From JASJBU01 sp963790775 (GTDB lineage Bacteria; Pseudomonadota; Gammaproteobacteria; Chromatiales; Chromatiaceae), in NCBI GenBank assembly GCA_963790775.1, contig CAWBPR010000011.1:248001-312000 (forward strand): 64,000 nucleotides of DNA. The letters are read 5' to 3'. Positions within the stretch are counted from its first letter, which is position 1; each line of letters begins with the position of its first letter. The notes under the pieces were generated by a model. That model had not been told where the DNA came from, did not search any database, and saw only the letters and a program-made list of their open reading frames with translations. A program made the translations under genes and the position numbers. Below are positions 36,086-50,158 of the stretch, piece after piece.

Positions 36086-37627
36086 GTGATACTCCGTTTT
36101 GCCGACATAGAGTTAGACACCGACCGCTATCAACTGCGCAGGAACGGCGAGCGGATCGGTGTAGAGCCATTGGTATTCGATTTACTGGTTCATTTTGCAA
36201 AACATCCGAATACGGTATTCAGCCGTGACGATCTCATTAAAGCCGTGTGGAGCGGACGGATCGTATCTGATGCTACGGTGTCAAGTTGCATCAAGTCAGC
36301 TCGGAAGGCGCTAGGCGATAGCGGTGAGCGGCAGATTTATATCAAGACCCTGCAGCGACGGGGTTTTTGCTTCACTGGCGATGTCAATCAGAATCAGGAG
36401 CAGTTTGCGGCACAAACCCGCAAATCGACCAGTCTTGGGCATAAATATATCGAACCATCGTTAATTGTGCTGCCATTCAAAACTATCACTGATAACCCAG
36501 CCATCAGTGGCTTTGCTGAAGGCCTGGTTGCCAACCTGGACACCGTCCTGACTCGAATTCCGCTGTTGCGTATAAGCTCACAAGCTTCCAGCTACGCTAA
36601 CCGTGACATAACGCCGACCGCTCGGATAATCCATGAGGATACAGGTGTTGGCTATGTGCTTGAAGGCAATGTTCAGGCGCTGGATGACCAAATCAGGATA
36701 AACATCCAACTGATAGACGCAAATTCAGGTTTTCGGTTGTGGGCCGGGCAGTTCGAACAGGCGCTGAACGATAGCAAGAGCAATATGGATGCTGTCGTTA
36801 TAGCCATCATTGCCAAACTGGAACCGCAACTCAACCGTGCCATTTACGACAGCGTTCGAACCGGCAAGGAAGAGCCGAGTGCGCGGGAGTTATACCTCGA
36901 AGCCAGTGGCATTCTGGCAATGAAGGGCTGGCACCTGGACACCTTCTCAGAAGCGGCGGATCTGTTGCGCAGGAGTGCAGAACAGGATATGAAATTTGCC
37001 CTGGCGCCAGCTTACTTATCCTTGATTCTGGCATTGGGTCATCGCGTGGGACTGCTTAGCGAAAGGGAGCAGACGAAGACTGAAGCCATGCAGGCCGCCG
37101 AGCATGCGCTGCAACTGGATAATATGGACTCAACAGTGCTGGGCTTTGCCGGCTGTGCTATGGCCGATCTTGGCCTGGTTGGCAGGGCCCTTCCCATACT
37201 TAAAAATGCCGTTGAGCTCAATCCGAACAATGCTCAGGCCTGGGCCTCGCTCGGGTCTGCCTATCTGATCGACAACAAACCGGAACTCGCCGTAACGCAC
37301 CTGACTCACGGGATCAATATGAGCCCACTGGATAACCGATTATCAGTCTGGGAAGCGCTTCTGGCGCTGGCGTTGATGCGTACCAATGATCTGGCTGCCG
37401 CGCAGGCTCGGGTTGAATTAGCCTGTCAAAGGGATGATCGAAGCTACTTGTCGCGAGTCGTACAGGCCGCCGTGTTGTTGTGCCGTAGCATGCCCGAGGC
37501 CGCGCGACGAGCACTGGCTGATGCCTACAGAATCAAGCCCGACCTTTCTGGTATCGAGATAGACGCCCTGATTACGAGTAAACTGGGAAAACAGTTACGG
37601 GCGCTGGATTTAAAAAAGCCGGTGTAA
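36086..37627 (+). CDS. CadC-like winged-helix regulator with TolB-like and TPR domains
   Basis: GTG 36086 starts a 513-residue protein. Residues ~1-95 form an OmpR/PhoB-type winged helix (LRRNGERIGVEPLVFDLLVH, SDATVSSCIKSARKALGD, YIKTLQRRGFCF). Residues ~125-260 resemble the TolB/FlgO-like domain attached to adenylate-cyclase-type and CadC-type regulators (SLIVLPFKTITDNPAISGFA). The C-terminus holds TPR-like repeats (AVELNPNNAQAWASLGSAYL). No transmembrane helix is clear, unlike CadC. Such proteins are probable one-component regulators; the target may be the methyltransferase/OsmC genes just downstream, but that is only proximity. Confidence 0.82.
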   Translation: MILRFADIELDTDRYQLRRNGERIGVEPLVFDLLVHFAKHPNTVFSRDDLIKAVWSGRIVSDATVSSCIKSARKALGDSGERQIYIKTLQRRGFCFTGDVNQNQEQFAAQTRKSTSLGHKYIEPSLIVLPFKTITDNPAISGFAEGLVANLDTVLTRIPLLRISSQASSYANRDITPTARIIHEDTGVGYVLEGNVQALDDQIRINIQLIDANSGFRLWAGQFEQALNDSKSNMDAVVIAIIAKLEPQLNRAIYDSVRTGKEEPSARELYLEASGILAMKGWHLDTFSEAADLLRRSAEQDMKFALAPAYLSLILALGHRVGLLSEREQTKTEAMQAAEHALQLDNMDSTVLGFAGCAMADLGLVGRALPILKNAVELNPNNAQAWASLGSAYLIDNKPELAVTHLTHGINMSPLDNRLSVWEALLALALMRTNDLAAAQARVELACQRDDRSYLSRVVQAAVLLCRSMPEAARRALADAYRIKPDLSGIEIDALITSKLGKQLRALDLKKPV

Positions 37628-37781
37628 CGGCGCCACTCTGGGTCGTCTGCACAAAATCCCCATAACAACTCCACAATAGCCACAAGCGGGCTGCGCTCAC
37701 CCTCACTAGTATTTTACTCAGCAGGTTCAAAACCCAAACGGTTCAATACCCACATACGAGTAACATACCGAGGAGATCGTC

Positions 37782-38616
37782 ATGTCCAACACCGCTCTGA
37801 ATATTCAACAGTTCTTACCTGACTACGATGCGATCAAAACCAAACAGCAGATCGCCTGGGGTTCAGGTGATTACGCCCGTGTGGGTGTAACCCTGCAGAT
37901 TTCCGGGGAACAGTTGTGTGAGGCAATGGATATGCATGCGGGCCAGAGTGTCCTGGATGTCGCGGGTGGGAATGGAAATGTGAGCCTGGCGGCTGCACGA
38001 CGCTTTTGTAAGGTGGTTTCCACAGACTATGTTCCGGCACTTCTGGCTCACTCACAACGGCGCGCCGAAGTGGATGGCCTGGTGATCGAATACCGGCAGG
38101 CGGATGCAGAGGCATTACCCTTCGCTGACAACAGTTTCGACAACGTGGTTTCAACCTTTGGCGTGATGTTTGCGCCCAATCAAAGGCAAGCGGCATCTGA
38201 GCTGATTCGCGTTTGCAAGCCGGGTGGGAAAATCGGTATGGCTAACTGGACGCCGGAGGGTTTTATCGGTCAATTGTTCAAGACCATCGGTCGAGTACGT
38301 CTCACCGCCGCAGGGCGTGAATTCCCCAGCAGCTTGGGGGACGAAAGCATTTCTGGAGGAAAACTTCAGCCCGCATACGACGAAGCTGCATAGCGAATTG
38401 CGCAACTTCATGTTTCGCTATCAATCACCACAGCATTGGCTCGATTTATTCGCGACCTATTATGGTCCGTTGCTGAAGACCTTTGAGGCGCTTGATGACT
38501 CCACCGGCGATACGTTGAGCGCAGATGTGCTGAACTTGATTCAAAAGTTCAACCAGACAGATGACGGAACGATGGTAGTCCCCTCCGAGTACCTGGAGAT
38601 CGTCGCTATCAAGTGA
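37782..38616 (+). CDS. Class I SAM-dependent methyltransferase, frameshifted
   Basis: ATG 37782 lies behind a GAGGAG site. Motif I is VLDVAGGNGNVSLAAARR, and the fold continues with YRQADAEALPFADNSFDNVV and GKIGMANWTPEGFIGQLFK, as in UbiE/type-11 methyltransferases. At 38289-38295 the frame shifts: dropping one base links it to YVSPPQGVNSPAAWGTKAFL and on to a TAG-free end at 38616 (VPSEYLEIVAIK). The full protein has about 277 residues. Members act on small organic acids, quinones or unknown molecules. It lies between the winged-helix regulator and an OsmC-like gene on the same strand. Confidence 0.85.
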
Positions 38617-38721
38617 GTCAGCTTGGCTGAAATCTTAGCGGGTGTCGATTGGTAAGGGTTGCAGAAAATAGCAACGCGCTTTGAACACACCCGTAATGAA
38701 CGAACGCGGAGGCGTAAAACA

Positions 38722-39297
38722 ATGACCAATGAAATTATCACCAATGTGCGCGATCGACAGGAACCTTTACGTGAGAGTTATCGGGAAAAACCCCAGGAAG
38801 CCGCCATCACTGACGGGGCCATAACCAGCGGAGGTGACGTGTCAGACCCATTCCATGGAACGGTCCATCCGGGTGATCATGACTACGGCGTGGCGTGGCA
38901 ATTCGGTATTCACCGTGCTGTCGGCGGTTACCATGACGCCCCCAATCCTGGAGACATGCTCTGTGCAGCCCTGGCTGCCTGCCTGGATTCGACGCTGCGA
39001 ATTATTGCAAATCGAATGGGAGTATCGCTAACCTCGCTTGAGGTGGAGGTGTTATCCGACGCGGATGTGCGCGGTACACTCATTGTGGATCGGAAGGTGC
39101 CGGTCGGTTTCCAGCGAATGCGATGCAGCGTGAATATCCAGGCGGCAGACGACACGGATCCCAGGCTTGTGGAAAAACTCATGGCGGCTTCGGAGCACAG
39201 TTGCATCAACCTGCAGACCTTGCGTTCCGGTGTGTTCATAGAGACAAGTCTTAACCTGGAAAAATCTGTGCTGAGTCCTCAGTTAAAAACGGGTTAA
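38722..39297 (+). CDS. OsmC/Ohr-family protein
   Basis: ATG 38722 is chosen over TTG 38659 because family similarity begins there (MTNEIITNVRDRQEPL). The 191-residue protein has the two OsmC cysteines: one in CAALAACLDSTLRIIANRMG, on the central helix, the other in SEHSCINLQTLRSG. Such proteins reduce organic hydroperoxides with these Cys residues. The next gene is katG, on the same strand but 674 bases away, so a combined peroxide defence is plausible. This divergent, long-N-terminus subgroup may have another function. Confidence 0.82.
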   Translation: MTNEIITNVRDRQEPLRESYREKPQEAAITDGAITSGGDVSDPFHGTVHPGDHDYGVAWQFGIHRAVGGYHDAPNPGDMLCAALAACLDSTLRIIANRMGVSLTSLEVEVLSDADVRGTLIVDRKVPVGFQRMRCSVNIQAADDTDPRLVEKLMAASEHSCINLQTLRSGVFIETSLNLEKSVLSPQLKTG

Positions 39298-39971
39298 AAC
39301 TGGTGCATCGACCATTGACCGACAGCAGCTGGTTGAGTTGCTCGAAAACTGCTGATCAAGCCGCTACCGCTGGCGAATATTGAATGATCGAGTTCGGTCG
39401 CAGGACAAGAGCCCCGTTGCGCCACCACAAGTCACGCAAAAGGGGCCATAGCCAGGCGCGCGTGGTGGAGCGTGCGGGAATCTCCCCGGTGATAATTAGT
39501 CGGCGTTTGCCTGGTGCGGGATTTTCCTTCGTCGTCGTATGACTGCTCGATCGGCATCAGCCGCCAGGCACCTTCGCCTCGGACCAATATGGCTCCGAGC
39601 CGGTGGGAAGCGGTAAGGGTGGTTTGCGAGCAATGTGTTTTTGCATGAATCACTGCACAAATAAGGTGAAATTTCCGTTATAGATGGTGGTGTTTGTGCA
39701 TACCACTCCGCGGTCGGACACCGGTTAACTGCTGTCTTTGCAGAACTCTCATATCCACGGTGGATGCAGCGAATCACCGCTTGGGTCCGAAATATTCCCC
39801 TACGCAAAAGGATGACGTGACATTCTCCTGGTAATCCTTTAAGTACTGCTGCATTGCCAAATACTATTAACGAGATCGTTACAATCAATTATCTTAATGT
39901 CAGTCTGAGGACTATAACTAACAATAGAATCGCTTAATAGAAAGTGCCGAACGAGGACAGGAGACAAACTC
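39298..39971. other. Long gene-free stretch upstream of katG
   Basis: No convincing gene is visible. Minus-strand open frames (39432-39653 and 39496-39888) have no ribosome site or recognisable domain. The last ~130 bases are AT-rich and should hold the katG promoter. No clear OxyR box could be drawn by eye. Confidence 0.45.
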
Positions 39972-42137
39972 ATGACTGACGAAAGCAAGTGCCCATTCAA
40001 CCACACCGCAGGCAGTGGCAAATCGAACCAAGATTGGTGGCCGAACCGGCTACGGCTGGAGATCCTGCGCCAGCACTCCTCCAAGTCCAATCCGATGGAC
40101 GAGGATTTCAACTACGCCGAAGAATTCAAGAGCCTGGACCTGGCTGCTGTGAAGCAGGATCTCCGCGAGTTGATGACCGATTCACAGGACTGGTGGCCGG
40201 CGGATTATGGTCACTACGGACCTTTCTTCATTCGCATGGCCTGGCACAGCGCGGGCACCTACCGTATCAGCGACGGCCGCGGCGGGGCAGGGACCGGTAA
40301 CCAGCGTTTTGCGCCCATCAACAGTTGGCCGGACAACGTCAACCTGGATAAGGCGCGCCGGCTGCTGTGGCCGATCAAGCAGAAGTACGGCCGGAAAATC
40401 TCCTGGGCCGACCTGCTGATTCTCACCGGCAATGTGGCACTGGAATCGATGGGCTTCAAGACCTTTGGTTTCGCCGGCGGCCGTGAGGATATCTGGGAGC
40501 CGGAAAAAGATGTCTACTGGGGGAGTGAGGAGACCTGGCTGGATGACAAGCGTTATTCCGGCGAGCACGAGGAACTCGAAAATCCCCTCGCAGCCGTACA
40601 GATGGGGTTGATCTACGTGAATCCGGAAGGGCCGAACGGCAAACCGGACCCGATCGCGTCCGGCCGGGACGTGCGGGAGACCTTCGCGCGCATGGCGATG
40701 AACGATGAGGAGACGGTTGCGCTCACTTGTGGTGGACACACCTTTGGTAAATGCCATGGCGCGGGTGATGCGGCGCTGGTAGGGCCTGAACCCGAGGCGG
40801 CTGCTATCGAACAGCAGGGCCTGGGCTGGAAGAGCAGTTATGGCAGCGGTAAAGGTGGCGATCAGATCGGCAGCGGTCTGGAAGGCCCATGGACACCGAC
40901 CCCGACAAAGTGGGACATGACCTACTTAGAGATGCTGTTCGACAACGAGTGGGAGCTGACCAAGAGCCCGGCAGGCGCATGGCAATGGACACCAAAGGCT
41001 GCCACCGACAGCAATCAGGCGCCGGCCGCTGACGATGCGTCGAAGAAAGTCCCGATCATCATGACCACCGCAGACATGTCGATGCGCATGGACCCTATCT
41101 ATGAACCGATTGCGCGACGTTTTCGGGAAAATCCGCATGAGTTTGCCGATGCCTTCGCCCGAGCCTGGTTCAAGCTGACCCACCGCGACATGGGGCCGCG
41201 TGCTCGCTATCTCGGCCCGGAGGTGCCTGCCGAGGAGCTGATCTGGCAAGACCCGATTCCTGCGGTCGATCATGAGTTGATCGATGCCAAGGATGTTGCC
41301 GGCCTGAAGGCTAAGATCCTCGATTCGGGACTTTCCGTTTCTGCACTGGTTGCAACCGCCTGGGCATCTGCCGCTACCTTCCGTGGTTCCGACATGCGCG
41401 GCGGGGCCAATGGTGCGCGCATCCGTCTGGCGCCGCAGAAGGATTGGGCAGTCAATCAGCCGGATCAACTGGCGAAGGTACTGCGGACCCTCGAGGGCAT
41501 TCAGAGCGAGTTCAACAAGACGGTCTCCATGGCCGACCTGATTGTGCTGGCGGGTTGCGCAGGTGTTGAGCAGGCGGCGAAGAGTGCCGGTCACGAGGTG
41601 ACAGTGCCGTTCTCGCCGGGTCGCATGGACGCCTCTCAGGAACAGACCGATGTGGAGTCCTTCTCGGTGTTGGAACCGATCGCGGACGGCTTCCGTAACT
41701 ACCAGAAGGCCAAATACGCCTGCCCGGCCGAGGAGTTGCTGCTGGATAAGGCGCAATTGCTGACGCTGACCCCACCCGAGATGACGGTGCTGATCGGCGG
41801 CATGCGGGTCTTGAATACCAACGTGGGACAGACCCCGCATGGTGTCTTCACCGACCGTCCGGAGACGCTGAGCAATGACTTCTTTGTCAACCTGCTGGAC
41901 ATGGGCACCACCTGGAAGGCAACCTCTGCAGACGAAGATCTGTTTCAAGGCAGTGATCGCAAGACGGGTGCAGCGAAGTGGACCGCCACCCGTGTGGACC
42001 TGATCTTCGGTTCAAACTCCGAGCTGCGCGCCCTGGCCGAAGTCTACGCCACGCATGATGCACAGCAGAAGTTTGTGGATGACTTCGTGGCGGTTTGGAA
42101 CAAGGTAATGAACCTGGATCGTTTCGACCTCGCGTGA
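39972..42137 (+). CDS. katG: Catalase-peroxidase
   Basis: ATG 39972 follows an AGGAG site. The 721-residue enzyme has the distal-pocket Arg-Trp-His in FIRMAWHSAGTYR, the Tyr and Met of the Met-Tyr-Trp adduct in MGLIYVNPEGPNG and RETFARMAMNDEE, and the proximal haem-ligand His in CGGHTFGKCHGAG. The C-terminal half is the degenerate second peroxidase domain typical of KatG. It breaks down hydrogen peroxide in the cytoplasm. Full length and undamaged. A strong terminator lies 167 bases after the stop, beyond an inverted-repeat element. Confidence 0.97.
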   Translation: MTDESKCPFNHTAGSGKSNQDWWPNRLRLEILRQHSSKSNPMDEDFNYAEEFKSLDLAAVKQDLRELMTDSQDWWPADYGHYGPFFIRMAWHSAGTYRISDGRGGAGTGNQRFAPINSWPDNVNLDKARRLLWPIKQKYGRKISWADLLILTGNVALESMGFKTFGFAGGREDIWEPEKDVYWGSEETWLDDKRYSGEHEELENPLAAVQMGLIYVNPEGPNGKPDPIASGRDVRETFARMAMNDEETVALTCGGHTFGKCHGAGDAALVGPEPEAAAIEQQGLGWKSSYGSGKGGDQIGSGLEGPWTPTPTKWDMTYLEMLFDNEWELTKSPAGAWQWTPKAATDSNQAPAADDASKKVPIIMTTADMSMRMDPIYEPIARRFRENPHEFADAFARAWFKLTHRDMGPRARYLGPEVPAEELIWQDPIPAVDHELIDAKDVAGLKAKILDSGLSVSALVATAWASAATFRGSDMRGGANGARIRLAPQKDWAVNQPDQLAKVLRTLEGIQSEFNKTVSMADLIVLAGCAGVEQAAKSAGHEVTVPFSPGRMDASQEQTDVESFSVLEPIADGFRNYQKAKYACPAEELLLDKAQLLTLTPPEMTVLIGGMRVLNTNVGQTPHGVFTDRPETLSNDFFVNLLDMGTTWKATSADEDLFQGSDRKTGAAKWTATRVDLIFGSNSELRALAEVYATHDAQQKFVDDFVAVWNKVMNLDRFDLA

Positions 42138-42178
42138 TCTCAGGCATAACCTGCCGAGAACCTCGCAAGCCAATTAGC

Positions 42179-42266
42179 AGCCTGTCGGGTTTAGGCGATC
42201 GTCATGAGGGAAAATCTGGCCAAATCCGGCTTTTCCGCAATAGATCATTCCTAAATCCGACAGGCT
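42179..42266. repeat. 88-base inverted-repeat element (REP/MITE-like)
   Basis: The 17-base arms AGCCTGTCGGGTTTAGG (42179-42195) and CCTAAATCCGACAGGCT (42250-42266) are complementary at 16 of 17 positions and enclose 54 bases containing a smaller GGAAAA…TTTTCC stem. The element sits between katG and its terminator. It has no coding capacity. It looks like a dispersed palindromic or miniature inverted-repeat element; only one copy is visible here. Confidence 0.6.
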
Positions 42267-42303
42267 CCTCGAGTCGCTGATTGATTCAGTGAGCAGCAGT
42301 TAG

Positions 42304-42340
42304 CCGCCGTTTCAGACTGGTCTGAAACGGCGGTTTGTTA
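42304..42340 (+). terminator. Terminator downstream of katG
   Basis: CCGCCGTTTCAGA pairs perfectly with TCTGAAACGGCGG around a CTGG loop and is followed by TTTGTT. It could also stop the convergent glycine-zipper transcript, though the T tract favours the plus strand. Confidence 0.8.
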
Positions 42341-42360
42341 TGGGGCGGACCAGGTCAAGA

Positions 42361-42927
42361 TCAACGTGCATCCAGCACCAGTTCGCCGTTCTCCACCGGG
42401 ATGCGTTCACCCGGATCATGGTCCATGCGCACTTTGCCCTCGGTTTCGCCCAAGCGGTAGCTGACATTGTAGCCGTCTACGACCTCACGGGAATCGTTCA
42501 CCGTCCGGCATTGGCGTTCAGTGGTCGTGTAGGTATCCTTGGTCTGCATGTTCTCCTGCACCTTGTTCCCCGCATAGCCTCCGGCCACCGCACCGGCCAC
42601 GGTGGCGAGCTTCTTACCGGTACCTTCACCGACCTGATGTCCCAGCACGCCGCCCAGGATCGCGCCTACAGCCGTGCCGGCAACCTTGTTTTGATCCTGC
42701 ACCGGTTTTTGCCGGGTCACAGGGACATCCTCACAGACTTCCCGTGGTGTTTGTACGGTCCTCTTGATCGCATTAACAGCCAGCACTTCGGCAAATTCCG
42801 GTTCGGCAGGCAACTCAGATACCTCTTCAGAGACACCTTTATCCAACATACTGAAGCTGGCGATGACGCCTCCGGCGGTCGCTACTACCGCGCCTATCAC
42901 GAGCCCGGTTACCATAGATTTGTTCAT
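42361..42927 (-). CDS. Glycine-zipper (2TM-type) envelope protein
   Basis: ATG 42927 is chosen because of an AGGAGG site just upstream. An N-terminal helix (VTGLVIGAVVATAGGVIASF) acts as membrane anchor or signal. A central glycine-zipper segment reads GTAVGAILGGVLGHQVGEGT and AGAVAGGYAGNKVQ; a C-terminal β-rich part has paired Cys (CEDVPV, RQCRTV). Such 17-kDa-antigen-like proteins sit in the envelope and are often stress-induced. The 188-residue length is usual. It is convergent with katG. Confidence 0.8.
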   Translation of the reverse strand: MNKSMVTGLVIGAVVATAGGVIASFSMLDKGVSEEVSELPAEPEFAEVLAVNAIKRTVQTPREVCEDVPVTRQKPVQDQNKVAGTAVGAILGGVLGHQVGEGTGKKLATVAGAVAGGYAGNKVQENMQTKDTYTTTERQCRTVNDSREVVDGYNVSYRLGETEGKVRMDHDPGERIPVENGELVLDAR

Positions 42928-43356
42928 TGTGACCTCCTGTAAAGATAGATCCACGACTGGACCAGGCAATGCTGCATTTCTGTAACTGTATCTAGCATAG
43001 CAAAAGACTATTTCTGGGGAATTTCCCCGGCTCTACAACTTGTTACAAGGTATTTCCGGTTGCTCAGAAATCAGCCCCCAGAGTTGTCGAAACGGCTTAA
43101 CCGGATTCTGAGGAGATCATCCCGGAGTCTGGCGGAATGGCTGAATGGTCAGGCTACTCAGGCCGAGCATCCTGGCTGCAGTCGTTGGCTCGTGACGGGT
43201 CGCCCCGGTTTGAAATCTAATGGCGAACTCTATATCCTGGCCGCCCTCAAATAAATTCCCGTCTGGTTTCGCTTCGAATCCCCTGCGCCTATCCTCTGAT
43301 GTACTGCATTGGTTACGGTACGATCCTCAGGCCCCAACCGTTAGGAGAACATCCGT
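42928..43356. other. Gene-free stretch between the glycine-zipper gene and the FKBP gene
   Basis: It carries divergent promoter regions for both neighbours. A stretch at about 43131-43215 has tRNA-like words but does not fold as a tRNA. No coding region is supported. Confidence 0.45.
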
Positions 43357-43785
43357 ATGTCCGCAGCCAAAGTCGGCGATACCGTCAAAGTCCACTACAC
43401 CGGAACCCTGCATGACGGCAGTCAATTCGATTCGTCCCGGGGCGGTGAGCCCCTGGAGTTCACGCTTGGCTCTGGTCAACTGATCAGCGGCTTCAATGCG
43501 GCGGTGGACGGCATGTCTGTCGGCGAGAGCAAGACCGTCACCATCCCGTCGGATCAGGCCTACGGCGCGCACAACCCGGAAATGATGCAGCAGGTGCCGC
43601 GCAGTTCTATGCCCGCCGATCTCGAACTGGCGGAGGGCATGACCTTGACCGCAAGCAGCCCGGATGGCCGCAAATTGAACTTCAAGGTGGTTGAGTTCGA
43701 TGACGAGAAGGTCTCGGTGGACGGCAACCATCCGCTCGCGGGCAAGGACCTGACATTCGACCTGGAACTGGTGGAAATCAGCTAA
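43357..43785 (+). CDS. FKBP-type peptidyl-prolyl isomerase (SlyD/FKBP16-like)
   Basis: ATG 43357 follows a TTAGGAGA site. The 142-residue protein has the FKBP core (GDTVKVHYTGTLHDGSQFDS, LEFTLGSGQLISGFNAAVDG, FDLELVEIS) split by an insert-in-flap domain as in SlyD. The His-rich metal-binding tail of E. coli SlyD is absent, so it is closer to the short FkpB/SlpA-like forms. It catalyses proline cis–trans isomerisation and acts as a chaperone in the cytoplasm. Intact. Confidence 0.92.
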   Translation: MSAAKVGDTVKVHYTGTLHDGSQFDSSRGGEPLEFTLGSGQLISGFNAAVDGMSVGESKTVTIPSDQAYGAHNPEMMQQVPRSSMPADLELAEGMTLTASSPDGRKLNFKVVEFDDEKVSVDGNHPLAGKDLTFDLELVEIS

Positions 43786-43879
43786 AGCATGGGCTGTCGA
43801 GGGTAGCTGGATGGCGCCCTGAGCATCACCTGGCGAGTCCTCTGAACGCTTCTGGGGCTGCAAATCTGCAGCTGACGAT

Positions 43880-48259
<4,380 letters not shown>

Positions 48260-48810
48260 AGACTCATGATAACCCAAATTTATCGGGTGGTCGGAACGCC
48301 AATAATAGCGCACGTAAGCAATGTGTCAGTTTCTGATGCTTAATGTTAAGGGCCAGAAGTGCTTCAACACCAAATTGAAAGCCTTTGACTCACAGGTCTG
48401 TACTGCACGAAGCAGACACTCATGCGTTGGATACCATAGACATGGAGTCGATCCAAAGCACAAGTTTAAAGTTAACTCGGCGCCCTTTCGCTGTTAGCCA
48501 TGAGCGGACTAAAAGTTGCGTTTGCTTCCTAGTCCGCAACGCGACCAAACAAGCATGTCTTGAATATCTCTCGACTTTGGGGAAAAGGGCATTTACTCTT
48601 AATATACGCTCGCAGATCGAGGGGGTGTCGGTCAACTTAATCAGCAGACGTTGGATGACAGTGCCCTCGCCCGCCACCGGTGGCATAGGGTTCGAATCCC
48701 GCTCATTCCCTCAAACCCAAACAGGATAAGACTCCCGATTTGAAGCAAGACACGGGACTCCGATACTGGGAAGCGACACTTCCAGACTGTGCACGATGGG
48801 GGGAAACATA
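48260..48810. other. Gene-free stretch between lhr and the lipoprotein gene
   Basis: GC content is lower than in the neighbours and open frames are short and featureless. A GGGTTCGAATCCCGC T-arm-like word lies at about 48688-48702, without the rest of a tRNA. A GGGGGG-type ribosome site at the right end serves the lipoprotein. Confidence 0.45.
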
Positions 48811-49887
48811 ATGCTTCAGGATTTATACAGGCTGCTCATTGTTCCCTTGCTTATTCTCGGTTTGCTGGCTGGCTGTTCGGTCAGAACCCAGTTTCACCTG
48901 CCAGGGAACATGCCCCAGGTCAGCAACGGGATGGCGCGGATCGTATTCACCCGGGAATCACAACTAGCCGGTGCACGATGGGACCTGGACCTGGTGGACA
49001 TCGGTGACAAAATCGAACCCAACGCCATGATCTCCTACCGCGCCTGCTGGTCCAGGGACTTCATTCCACCCGACCAGGTACTGCATGCTACCGGGCACGA
49101 CATCATTAATGATTTTTACTGGCGAAATCCTGGTTCAATCAAGTCGATTTACTGTGGTGATGGAAAAAGCCGATGCAACGACGATTACGGGCTGGGTTTC
49201 TACCGGGGGGACGTGGGACTGGTCTGGGACAGGGGTATCGTAGTCGGCTTGAGCGGCTACATGTCCATCGAGGCGGTTCAGGATGGGAAATCACTGAGCA
49301 AACAGTTCGATCTTGCCAATCGACTGATCAGGCTGCTCAGTGACGATGACTCGGAACTGACACTCCCTCCCGATGACATCAGCAATTTGTTCTTCTACTA
49401 CTTCAACAATGAAAAGATTATCCCCCTCATGGAAAAACTCCGAAAAGAGCAGTTCGAGCGGATCACCGTCAAAGGGAAAACCGAAATTATCGGGGATGTC
49501 ACCTTCAAGAAAGTCCTCAACCTGGGAGAGCTGGGCCTTTTTGATGTCCCTGAGAAAGGTATCCAGGGATTCAGAAGTGATGAAGCGGAAACCACACTCG
49601 TCTTCACTCCACCAATACCACAAGGTAAATCACCCTGCGCTAAAGCACCCTACCTGATCGACAACCGCTACATTTCACGAAACATACAGGTGATGGGCAA
49701 AGTGGGTTCGGGTGAAACCATCGTCTGGGATAGAAACCCGGGCAGGATGCGCCTGGCAATGGTCTGGTATGACGGTACCGACATCATGCCCTGGGATATC
49801 GAGGTCGAAGAGGGTAAAACCTACTACCTTCACTACACGGTACGCCAACCAAGGACCGAGCGCTGGGAGTTGCTGGAAATCCAGTAA
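48811..49887 (+). CDS. Lipoprotein with a DUF2846-like C-terminus, unknown
   Basis: ATG 48811 follows a purine-rich GGGGGGAAA site. A signal peptide ends in the lipobox LLAGC near residue 22, so the protein should be lipid-anchored. The mature part starts with a β-rich segment (MARIVFTRESQLAGARWDL) and ends with GRMRLAMVWYDGTDIMPWDI and GKTYYLHYTVRQ; both resemble DUF2846-type domains, one at each end of a ~200-residue middle section without motifs. It stands alone between lhr and the apbE cluster. Function unknown. Confidence 0.75.
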   Translation: MLQDLYRLLIVPLLILGLLAGCSVRTQFHLPGNMPQVSNGMARIVFTRESQLAGARWDLDLVDIGDKIEPNAMISYRACWSRDFIPPDQVLHATGHDIINDFYWRNPGSIKSIYCGDGKSRCNDDYGLGFYRGDVGLVWDRGIVVGLSGYMSIEAVQDGKSLSKQFDLANRLIRLLSDDDSELTLPPDDISNLFFYYFNNEKIIPLMEKLRKEQFERITVKGKTEIIGDVTFKKVLNLGELGLFDVPEKGIQGFRSDEAETTLVFTPPIPQGKSPCAKAPYLIDNRYISRNIQVMGKVGSGETIVWDRNPGRMRLAMVWYDGTDIMPWDIEVEEGKTYYLHYTVRQPRTERWELLEIQ

Positions 49888-50158
49888 GCCTGGTTTGCAA
49901 TGAAAGCAATGGATGTCTGCACCAGGGTGACAGCGGCTTTAGAAGCGTGTCTAGCCCGGAATTAGCCGACTGCTGTCAATTTTAATCAGGTAATGTATGG
50001 CAGGAACGAGTCACGAGCTTTCATTTAGAGCTGCTAAGTATGAATCCTACTCTTGTTGTTCGATAAGAGGCAGGATCTATCGCGAATACGGAATGCACAA
50101 ATGCTTAAATGGTGAATGTAGGCTGGCATACTGTGCATGAACTACAGGTAAATAACAA

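Noticed and set aside
39432..39888. Two overlapping minus-strand frames upstream of katG
   Set aside because: No ribosome site, no recognised motif and no conserved pattern; left as unexplained intergenic DNA.
40926..41948. Minus-strand open frame of 340 codons inside katG
   Set aside because: Shadow of the catalase-peroxidase; His/Arg/Gln-rich composition typical of antisense frames.
43131..43215. tRNA-like stretch upstream of the FKBP gene
   Set aside because: D-arm-like words are present, but no acceptor pairing or T-arm could be formed.
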